From Candidatus Parvarchaeota archaeon (GTDB lineage Archaea > Nanobdellota > Nanobdellia > Parvarchaeales > Parvarchaeaceae), in assembly GCA_030044235.1 (NCBI GenBank), contig JASHWD010000077.1, forward strand, positions 1 through 21,308: a stretch of 21,308 bases of DNA, written 5' to 3'. Both the position numbers and the translations under genes were made by a program. Shown piece after piece: positions 15,406 through 21,308 of this stretch (positions within the stretch are counted from its first letter, which is position 1; each line of letters opens with the position of its first letter). Under the pieces are notes generated by a model. The model ran no database searches. It saw only the letters and a list, made by a program, of their open reading frames with translations, and had not been told where the DNA came from.

Positions 15406-16418
15406 AAGAGTCTTGGGTCTCCTTGCCGACCATATATGTTCCTATGGCGGGCATCCCAATATTGCTTTTCTTGTATACGATTTCAGTTTTGAGTGGTTTG
15501 CAATTAATCAGTAAAATATTCCTAACTCTATCAATGGTCGGTTTACTTGTTTTCGGGGTTTCTGGATTTAGAGATGTTTACATCGGAAGTTTATTAAAAA
15601 AATCAACCGAATTAAAACGTACCCTAAAAGCGAATAAAGAAGAAGGTCAAAGTAACATTAAACCGACCAGCACCGGGGCAAAGCTTATAAAATTCAATGT
15701 AAAAAGATTTAATCCAGAGACACAAAGGCTTGAAGAATCTATTTACAATGTAGAGACCGATGCATTTTCAAACGTATTGGACGGATTATTGAAAATAAAA
15801 GCGGAAACAGATCCGACTTTGTCAATGAGATACAGTTGCAGAATGGGTATATGTGGGTCTTGCGGTATGGTCATAAATGGAAAGCCTTCGCTTGCCTGCG
15901 AGAATAATGTTTGGGAAAACGCAAAGAACGGGGAAATATCGATTGCTCCAATGCTAGGACACCCGTTACTCAAAGACCTAGTAACTGATTTCGACGACTT
16001 CTTTGAGAAGCACTTATTTGTAAACCCCTATCTATTCAGGAATGACTTGAATGAGAAATATCACCCGACTAAACAATACGAACAAACGAAGGAAGAATTA
16101 GATAAATTCCTTCCATTTTCTTATTGTATAATGTGTGGGCTATGCGTCGATGCTTGCCCGGTTGTGAACACTAACCCTGAGTTTATAGGCCCACAAGCGT
16201 TATCCCAAGCTTACAGATATTACGCAGATTCAAGAGACGAAGCAGGTGAAGCTAGACTAGAGCATTTAGACCTACTAAAGGGAGTTTGGGACTGCGAATT
16301 CGCCGCGTCTTGTTCGGATGTTTGTCCAAAGGGCGTAGATCCGGCTTTTGCTATACAGTTATTAAAGACCGAAATAATAAAAAATGACCTTTCCAGAAAT
16401 AAAGATATTAAAAGTTGA
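15402..16418 (+). CDS. sdhB: succinate dehydrogenase iron-sulfur subunit with N-terminal membrane hairpin
   Basis: Passes electrons from SdhA to quinone. The 338-residue protein is longer than typical SdhB (about 240-280). Residues about 10-60 form two hydrophobic helices that usual SdhB lacks. A Lys-rich linker (64-97) leads to the ferredoxin domain with [2Fe-2S] ligands C146, C151, C154 and C166. The C-terminal domain has C242-x2-C245-x2-C248-x3-C252-P and C298-x5-C304-x3-C308-P, the usual ligand set for [4Fe-4S] and [3Fe-4S] clusters. The ATG overlaps the stop of the small membrane protein (ATGA), so translation is coupled. The hairpin probably supplies part of the membrane anchor. Confidence 0.94.
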   Translation: MKESWVSLPTIYVPMAGIPILLFLYTISVLSGLQLISKIFLTLSMVGLLVFGVSGFRDVYIGSLLKKSTELKRTLKANKEEGQSNIKPTSTGAKLIKFNVKRFNPETQRLEESIYNVETDAFSNVLDGLLKIKAETDPTLSMRYSCRMGICGSCGMVINGKPSLACENNVWENAKNGEISIAPMLGHPLLKDLVTDFDDFFEKHLFVNPYLFRNDLNEKYHPTKQYEQTKEELDKFLPFSYCIMCGLCVDACPVVNTNPEFIGPQALSQAYRYYADSRDEAGEARLEHLDLLKGVWDCEFAASCSDVCPKGVDPAFAIQLLKTEIIKNDLSRNKDIKS

Positions 16419-16420
16419 AT

Positions 16421-17794
16421 ATGCTGAACGAAGAATTAGTAAAGTTTTTTGCATCCAATGTAAAAAGTGATTTCTATGGGGATATAAGACTAAACGAAAG
16501 CGAAGGCACGCGTTTTGTCGTAGAGAATAGTAAGGTAAGAAAGGTTTCGCAGACTAGCGACTCTGGTTTTGGGCTTCGTGTTATGAAAAACGGGGTGTGG
16601 GGCTTCGCATCATCCAGTGAACTGTCAAAAAAGTCAATAAAAACCGCGCTCGATTCGGCATATTCATACGTCAATTCAAAGATAAAATCAAAGATAAGAT
16701 TTGAAATAAATCCAGAAATGAACGTCGCAAATGTTAAGGTGCCCTGGCAGAAAGACATAAGAGACATAGAACTATCCAAAAAACTAGCTTTAGTTAAGGC
16801 TGTCGACGAAGCTGCCAGAGGAAAAGAGACAGTCTCTACTTTATCAGCATACAGTGACGTGGTAATCCATTGGATTCAGGGAAGCACTCTTGGCAATATA
16901 GTATCTTTCTATGAATCTTATCCAAATCTTGGAGTTTCATCATTCATAAAAGACTCTTCTGGTATACAATCTATCAGAAAAACTTTGGGCGGAAATTGTG
17001 GTTTTGAGATATTTGAGCGCGGTGCTGCTGAGAAACTCGGAAAAACCGTTCTTGAAGAGGCGAAAAACCTTATAGGTGCTAAAGTAGTTAAGGGAGGAAA
17101 GTACGATGTAGTACTTGATCCATCGATGACCGGCGTATACACCCACGAGGCGTTCGGACATGCAACTGAAGCCGATGCAATACTAGCGGGTGCGTCTGTT
17201 CTTGAAGGCAAATTAGGAAAAGTCGTGGGCAAAGACACGGTAACTATAATAGATGACCCGACTATGCCAGGGGCGCGAGGTTCATTTAAATTTGACCAAG
17301 AAGGTACAAACGCAAAGAAGCGGGTGCTTGTAGAGAATGGTTTATTAACGAATTATCTAAATACGCTTGAAACTTCAAACCGACTTAAATTAGAACCTAA
17401 CGGCGCAGCTAGAAGCATGGATTATTCTTGCAGGCCCATCGCCAGAATGTCTAATACATTCATAAAACCCGGAGATTTCAAAGATGACATATACGAAGGT
17501 ATAAAGGAAGGAATCGCGTTCTATGGCTTTCAATACGGGTATGTTGATCCAGGTAGCGGAAAGTTCATGTTCAAATCGCAGTATGGTAGGATGATACGGA
17601 ACGGAAAATTAGCAGAATTTATAAGAGATGCTGCACTTACCGGCTCAACGCTTGAGATTCTAAATAGGATTGATGCGATAGGAAAAGATTTTTCTCTTGA
17701 TGGCGGGACTTGTGGTAAGGAAGGGCAGTGGGTTCCAGTAACAAGTGGTGGACCAAGTATACGTGTAAGGCAGGTGGTGGTTGGTGGACAGTGA
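16421..17794 (+). CDS. tldD: TldD family metalloprotease
   Basis: Zinc protease that with TldE digests unfolded or short peptides through a heterodimeric chamber. The 457-residue protein has the HExxxH motif in THEAFGHATEAD (H242, E243, H247) and C431 in GGTCGKEGQ, at the place of the Cys that completes the zinc site in E. coli TldD. Also seen are ARGSFKFDQEG and GGPSIRVRQV at the C-terminus. A TTG at 16415 would overlap the sdhB stop, but the ATG at 16421, two bases after that stop, is the normal start. It is part of the sdh operon. Confidence 0.93.
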   Translation: MLNEELVKFFASNVKSDFYGDIRLNESEGTRFVVENSKVRKVSQTSDSGFGLRVMKNGVWGFASSSELSKKSIKTALDSAYSYVNSKIKSKIRFEINPEMNVANVKVPWQKDIRDIELSKKLALVKAVDEAARGKETVSTLSAYSDVVIHWIQGSTLGNIVSFYESYPNLGVSSFIKDSSGIQSIRKTLGGNCGFEIFERGAAEKLGKTVLEEAKNLIGAKVVKGGKYDVVLDPSMTGVYTHEAFGHATEADAILAGASVLEGKLGKVVGKDTVTIIDDPTMPGARGSFKFDQEGTNAKKRVLVENGLLTNYLNTLETSNRLKLEPNGAARSMDYSCRPIARMSNTFIKPGDFKDDIYEGIKEGIAFYGFQYGYVDPGSGKFMFKSQYGRMIRNGKLAEFIRDAALTGSTLEILNRIDAIGKDFSLDGGTCGKEGQWVPVTSGGPSIRVRQVVVGGQ

Positions 17795-19097
17795 AAGTAT
17801 ATTGAGAGCCATAAGAAGAACAAAATTAGATGCAGAATTTGACGTTCGGATTATCGAGGACCATTCAAGTTCTTTGAGCATAGAACGTGGAGAGTTCGTG
17901 GGTGGGCAGACAAACGTTGGGAAAGAAGCAAATATAAGATGTCTCTATAAGGAAAGAAGTTCATCGGTTCATTTATCGATAAATTCAATAGAAGACCTTA
18001 AGCTAGGTATAATAAGATCATACAAATTAGCCAAGACTCTGGGATCAGAAGATGGGCAGTCAAAATTTTCTATGCAGAAGCACATAAATAAACCTAATCC
18101 TTTTAGCAAAAAAATAGATACCGTTAAAAATTATGACGTTCTTTCTATGATGTTAGACGCACAAAAAGAAGCGTCTAATTTGGAACATATTTATTCTGTA
18201 AATATATTTTCTGGCTATTCACACACAAATCTTTGCGCAGCGAACAGCAACGGAATAAATGGAGACTGGAAAGGAAGCTCGGCTTTCCTAAGGGCCGAAG
18301 TAATAGCCAAGGAAGGCGCTGAACAGACAACTGGTTCTAAAGGCGCAGAAAGTATCGACCCATATGGAATAGATTTCGATGATGTAGTAATAAAAGCTTC
18401 TAATGTGGCTAGTAGAATGCTCGGTGCGAAATCAGCACCTACATTTAAAGGAGATTTGTTGCTTAGTCCAGAAGTTTCTAATCTAATATTTGGAGAATTC
18501 GTTTCTGCCATGAATGGGGAAGACATACTAAAAAAGAGAAGTTTTCTTATAAATAAAAAAGACCAAGTTGTCGCCTCTAAATTGATAAAATTGCGAGAAG
18601 AAAATTGGTTGAAGCGAAGCCCTTATAATCGCCAGTTTGATGACGAACTAATTCCCACATCTTCAAAAGACCTAGTATCAAATGGATTGCTACGGACTTA
18701 TCTACACAACATATACAGCGCAGAAAAGACCGGAGAAATACCGACTGGAAATGGATTCTTTGGTTTAGATGGTTCTTCGATAGACACTACGAATATTGTA
18801 TTAAAAGCGGGCAATGTAAAAACTGAAGACTTAATATCTAGAATCAAAAAAGGGATTTACATGCTTGAGACCGGCGATTCACCAAATATGGCCACGGGAG
18901 ATTTATCTGCAATGGTAATGAATGGCTATTATATCGAGAACGGAGAAATAAAATACCCCGTGAAGGAAACTATGGTCGGTGTGAATCTATTAGATCTGAT
19001 GAAAAACGTTAGCGTTTTAGGTTCAGAATATGTTGGTTTAGACGGCATTTTTACGCCGGCTTTAATAGTAAATAATGTGCAAGTCTCAGGAAAGTAA
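17784..19097 (+). CDS. tldE: TldE/PmbA family protein, TldD partner
   Basis: Non-catalytic half of the TldD/TldE heterodimer. The 437-residue protein shares the family fold (FKGDLLLSPEVSNLI, VSNGLLRTYLHN, MVMNGYYIENGEIKYPV, TPALIVNNVQVSG) but has no HExxxH motif, as expected for TldE. The preferred start is GTG at 17784, overlapping tldD by 11 bases, with GGTG at 17773-17776 as ribosome site; a TTG at 17781 is less likely. It closes the five-gene operon that begins with sdhA. Confidence 0.9.
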   Translation: MDSESILRAIRRTKLDAEFDVRIIEDHSSSLSIERGEFVGGQTNVGKEANIRCLYKERSSSVHLSINSIEDLKLGIIRSYKLAKTLGSEDGQSKFSMQKHINKPNPFSKKIDTVKNYDVLSMMLDAQKEASNLEHIYSVNIFSGYSHTNLCAANSNGINGDWKGSSAFLRAEVIAKEGAEQTTGSKGAESIDPYGIDFDDVVIKASNVASRMLGAKSAPTFKGDLLLSPEVSNLIFGEFVSAMNGEDILKKRSFLINKKDQVVASKLIKLREENWLKRSPYNRQFDDELIPTSSKDLVSNGLLRTYLHNIYSAEKTGEIPTGNGFFGLDGSSIDTTNIVLKAGNVKTEDLISRIKKGIYMLETGDSPNMATGDLSAMVMNGYYIENGEIKYPVKETMVGVNLLDLMKNVSVLGSEYVGLDGIFTPALIVNNVQVSGK

Positions 19098-19178
19098 TAA
19101 TCTTTAATAAAAGAATGTCACCACTAAAACGACTAGCAAATAGAAGTGGGAAAATCTACTATACTAGTTCTAAGTCGT

Positions 19179-19188
19179 AATATAAATA
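19179..19188 (+). promoter_or_regulatory. TATA box upstream of the Cys-tailed hypothetical gene
   Basis: AATATAAATA would start transcription near 19210, leaving a leader of about 80 bases before the ATG at 19293. A second weak AT element (CTTTAAAG at 19265-19272) lies closer but would cut off the ribosome site. Confidence 0.45.
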
Positions 19189-19282
19189 CGTTGTTTCAGT
19201 GATATTTCTAAACTTCAACAACTGTTATAATCAAAAATTTACCGACTCTTTGTTAGATTGAAAGCTTTAAAGATTTTAATCT

Positions 19283-19287
19283 GGAGG
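19283..19287 (+). promoter_or_regulatory. GGAGG Shine-Dalgarno site
   Basis: GGAGG is five bases before the ATG at 19293. It is the only strong site of this kind directly before a sizeable gene in the window, where most genes are leaderless or coupled. Confidence 0.75.
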
Positions 19288-19292
19288 ATAAA

Positions 19293-20027
19293 ATGGAAGA
19301 AAACTTGACAAGGAAAAATTCATTTGAAGAAATAAAAATAAGAGATTATAACGGGATAATCGGAAAATTTCATTCTCATATCTCAATAGGCGCTGTAAGC
19401 GGCAGTGAAAATTTGGAACCTCTTGCAAAATTTTGCAGGGAAAGTGTTGGCTCAAAAATAACCGTAATAGACTTATATACGTTCGATGGAAGGGCTCAAA
19501 AAGATTGTATGGTAACGAAATATTACTTTACTAAAACTCCAGACGAAATATACAAATTAATAAAAGACCTACACAAAACCGCGGAAGCGATATCCTTACT
19601 TGGTTACAAAGTTTTAAGAATAAAATTGGAACATGAAAGTTTACCAACGTTTCAAGAGTTTAACAAAGAAAACTATAGAGAGATTCATATAAAAATGCGG
19701 ATAGGAAAAATTAATTATAATAAAACGATGGAGTTTCTAAAGGAAAACAGTAAAAAATTTGGTTATGTTCCATCTAGCAATCCTATGTCAATTGAAACTG
19801 AAACTGTACATCAATTCATAAATATCCGCTATTATGACGGCGACCTTTATGCTGTAAATAATAGAGTAAATGTATTAACTGACTTTCTAAGGGCTCATGA
19901 TATAGATGTCGAAGAAGTAAAAATGGAAACGGCTGTGTTTGATACAAATATTGATTTAGATAGATGGTGGGCTTGTCCATGCACCACCAGCTGTAAAAGT
20001 ATTTGTACTGAAATAAATGTTAAATAA
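19293..20027 (+). CDS. uncharacterised protein with two similar halves and a Cys-rich tail
   Basis: The 244-residue protein is not one I recognise. It seems to hold two copies of one alpha/beta unit. Half 1 (about 20-115) runs from GKFHSHISIG through TKYYFTKTPDEIYKLIKDL to LGYKVLRIKLE. Half 2 (about 127-216) runs from YREIHIKMRIG through HQFINIRYYDGDLYAV to HDIDVEEVKMET. Both begin with an HI[SK] strand and end in a V..[IV]K[LM]E strand. The end, RWWACPCTTSCKSICTE, has C228, C230, C234 and C238 (C-x-C-x3-C-x3-C), a possible metal site or disulfides. There is no signal peptide. It has a long leader and strong GGAGG site unlike its neighbours, hinting at different regulation or recent acquisition. 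It ends three bases from the convergent ATPase gene. Confidence 0.75.
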   Translation: MEENLTRKNSFEEIKIRDYNGIIGKFHSHISIGAVSGSENLEPLAKFCRESVGSKITVIDLYTFDGRAQKDCMVTKYYFTKTPDEIYKLIKDLHKTAEAISLLGYKVLRIKLEHESLPTFQEFNKENYREIHIKMRIGKINYNKTMEFLKENSKKFGYVPSSNPMSIETETVHQFINIRYYDGDLYAVNNRVNVLTDFLRAHDIDVEEVKMETAVFDTNIDLDRWWACPCTTSCKSICTEINVK

Positions 20028-20030
20028 GAT

Positions 20031-20645
20031 TCATTTAGAACACATCTTTTTTATGAGTTCTACCCTTTCCTCTGGAGCCATAACTGGCACTTTTATCGGT
20101 TTATATCCTAGACTAGTATAAGCACGATAAAGAAGCTCCTGCAATTCTATAGATTCTTTTTCGGTTTGTTGTCTAACGCCATCATTCTGATAAATAGGAA
20201 GTCTATCCATTATGAAAACTCCGTCATATTTTGTTTTACTGCCCGCTTCTAGAAGTTCTTTGAACGGTTCTAGACCACGTATTCTGCAAAAGGCCATGTC
20301 ACTTGGTATACCGCCATCCATAAAAACTGGCTTGTCCCGCGGGATATTACGTTCAACTTCTATCTGAACCTTTAAAATCATCTTTTGCAATCTGTCTATA
20401 GCTTCATTTGAAGCGATGTCCGCCCGAAGTTCCGGGTACTTTTCAAGTATCGGCCGCGAAGGTTCTTCTACGGTGAAGTAGCCCTGTTTATGAAGCTCAT
20501 TTATTACGGTTGTCTTACCGGTGCAAGGCGCCCCCGTTATTACATACACACCAGATTTCAACGCTATACACTCATCTAAGTTTTCTTTTGATTTGATTTC
20601 CACAATATAAACCACATTCAATTTTATTTTAATATTATAAAACAT
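20031..20645 (-). CDS. AAA_28-type P-loop ATPase/kinase-like protein
   Basis: The 204-residue protein has a Walker A motif GAPCTGKTT (38-46), a Walker B-like strand VFMDGG (107-112), and DGVRQQT (155-161), where AAA_28 proteins (relatives of NadR ribosylnicotinamide kinase and Ttd14) have a DGVR stretch. This places it in that family of small predicted ATPases or kinases; the substrate is unknown. The opening residues MFYNIKIKLNVVYI are encoded by very AT-rich DNA that itself contains a TATA-like TTTATAATA (20633-20641), so the true start may be GTG at 20615 or 20603. It is convergent with the gene at 19293, with stop codons three bases apart. Confidence 0.75.
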   Translation of the reverse strand: MFYNIKIKLNVVYIVEIKSKENLDECIALKSGVYVITGAPCTGKTTVINELHKQGYFTVEEPSRPILEKYPELRADIASNEAIDRLQKMILKVQIEVERNIPRDKPVFMDGGIPSDMAFCRIRGLEPFKELLEAGSKTKYDGVFIMDRLPIYQNDGVRQQTEKESIELQELLYRAYTSLGYKPIKVPVMAPEERVELIKKMCSK

Positions 20646-20667
20646 ATAGGTTTTGGAGGATTAAAAA

Positions 20668-20694
20668 ATGCTTAACGATAGATTTATTCATTAA
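20668..20694 (+). other. 8-codon mini-ORF with GGAGG site, upstream of sucC
   Basis: ATG at 20668 with eight codons (MLNDRFIH) then TAA, preceded by GGAGG at 20655-20659. It ends 35 bases before sucC, which has its own TATA-like element. It could be a regulatory leader peptide, a relic, or chance. Confidence 0.2.
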
Positions 20695-20700
20695 AATAAG

Positions 20701-20710
20701 AATTTATTTA
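20701..20710 (+). promoter_or_regulatory. TATA-like box of sucC
   Basis: AATTTATTTA, centred about 25 bases before the ATG at 20730, with no Shine-Dalgarno site between, so a leaderless sucC mRNA is likely. Confidence 0.45.
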
Positions 20711-20729
20711 GCCAAGTGCATTCAATAAA

Positions 20730-21308
20730 ATGGTAAACCTCCTTGAATTTCAAGGAAAGGAGATGTTTCGGAGATATAATATACCTGTGCCTACGGGCAA
20801 GCTTCTTAAGAGCGAAAAAGACATTAAAAAACTTAGCGCTCCTGCGGTTCTAAAGGCACAAGTACCTACCGGTCATAGAGGTAAATCCGGCGGGATTTCT
20901 ATAGTTAATACTCTTTCAGAAACACGAAAAGCTCTTGAGAAAATGCAAAAGATAAGTTTTGACGGGTTTTCACCAAAAGAATTTCTTTTAGAGGACATGG
21001 TAAAACACGACTCCGAGATATATTTAAGCATAAGCCTTGACAGAAGCAGGCGCTCACCGGTGCTGGTAGCCTCCCAACAGGGCGGCGTTGATATAGAAGA
21101 GGTTCCTAAAGAAAAAATCTTTATTTTTAATCTAAACCAGTTGATTGGAATACCAACTTACGTCAAGCGTAAGATATTCAATGACCTTAACTTAAAAGAG
21201 ATGCTGATAAAAGATTTTTCCGGTTTACTAGACAGCATGTGGTCACTCTATAAGAACGAGGATGCAGAGTTAGTAGAAATAAATCCGCTAGCGACTACTG
21301 AGAAGGGA
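20730..21308 (+). CDS. sucC: succinyl-CoA synthetase beta subunit (partial, runs off the right edge)
   Basis: Makes ATP (or GTP) while turning succinyl-CoA into succinate in the TCA cycle. The frame is open from ATG at 20730 to the edge, 193 codons, about half of a normal subunit of roughly 370-390. The start, NLLEFQGKEMFRRYNIPVPTG, is the family's N-terminal signature. LKAQVPTGHRGKSGGI is the ATP-grasp nucleotide loop (most relatives have GGRGK where this has GHRGK). SQQGGVDIEEV and VEINPLA are also family motifs. The alpha subunit gene (sucD) probably lies just beyond the window. Confidence 0.93.
   Translation, partial: MVNLLEFQGKEMFRRYNIPVPTGKLLKSEKDIKKLSAPAVLKAQVPTGHRGKSGGISIVNTLSETRKALEKMQKISFDGFSPKEFLLEDMVKHDSEIYLSISLDRSRRSPVLVASQQGGVDIEEVPKEKIFIFNLNQLIGIPTYVKRKIFNDLNLKEMLIKDFSGLLDSMWSLYKNEDAELVEINPLATTEKG

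Larger units (their letters stand above)
19098..19292 (+). other. 195-base intergenic region with possible structured RNA and 5' leader
   Basis: The largest gene-free stretch. It holds possible RNA pairings: ACGACT at 19129-19134 with AGTCGT at 19173-19178, nested TAGA (19141-19144) with TCTA (19154-19157), and a competing CCACT (19121-19125) with AGTGG (19145-19149). A small ORF (19115-19180, 21 residues) has no supporting promoter spacing. A TATA box follows at 19179-19188. No tRNA or repeat is visible. Confidence 0.3.

Noticed and set aside
19115..19180. 21-residue ORF in the intergenic region
   Set aside because: The only upstream AT element is about 10 bases away, no ribosome site is present, and it overlaps possible RNA pairings.
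20655..20659. GGAGG as the ribosome site of sucC
   Set aside because: It is 70 bases before the sucC start, far outside usable spacing; it precedes only the 8-codon mini-ORF.
1..21308. CRISPR array, tRNA, rRNA or insertion sequence
   Set aside because: No regularly spaced repeats, cloverleaf with a conserved T-loop, rRNA signature or transposase-like frame was seen.

Overview
The window looks like the chromosome of a small-genome archaeon. It is AT-rich and tightly packed. Most genes that are not in an operon have a TATA-like box about 23-31 bases before the start codon and no Shine-Dalgarno site, so most transcripts are probably leaderless. NMN adenylyltransferase is of the archaeal NadM type. 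A near-complete set of oxidative TCA-cycle genes in such a genome is reminiscent of the acidophilic ARMAN/Parvarchaeota-Micrarchaeota lineages. That placement is inference; no rRNA is present to test it.

Layout. Bases 1-140 hold the 5' end of an unidentified minus-strand gene. Bases 261-3288 hold three plus-strand genes, each with its own promoter: a probable ADP-ribosyltransferase with an R-S-E triad, a two-domain dCTP-deaminase-like protein that seems to lack its catalytic glutamate, and an HhH-GPD (DNA-glycosylase-like) protein with a Cys-rich tail. Bases 3317-13143 are all minus strand. Read 5' to 3' they are two CPA-type cation/proton antiporter paralogues (ATGA overlap), nadM, a class II fumarase/aspartase-family lyase, two uncharacterised proteins, aconitase, and isocitrate dehydrogenase. 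A divergent promoter region (13144-13250) then starts a tight plus-strand operon: sdhA, a small membrane protein, sdhB with a two-helix membrane extension, tldD and tldE (13251-19097). After a 195-base intergenic region come an uncharacterised Cys-tailed protein (plus) and an AAA_28-type ATPase (minus), which converge. The window ends inside sucC (20730 onward).

How the genes fit together. Aconitase, isocitrate dehydrogenase, succinyl-CoA synthetase (beta subunit, truncated by the window edge), succinate dehydrogenase and fumarase cover the cycle from citrate to malate, except the 2-oxoglutarate step. The antiporters may handle ion/proton balance for the same respiring cell. TldD/TldE form a metalloprotease pair co-transcribed with succinate dehydrogenase. 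The most novel elements are the archaeal ADP-ribosyltransferase-like gene, the complex II anchor split between a separate three-helix protein and a two-helix extension on SdhB, the dCTP-deaminase-like protein without its expected glutamate, and the Cys-tailed gene 19293-20027 with its unusual bacterial-style ribosome binding site.
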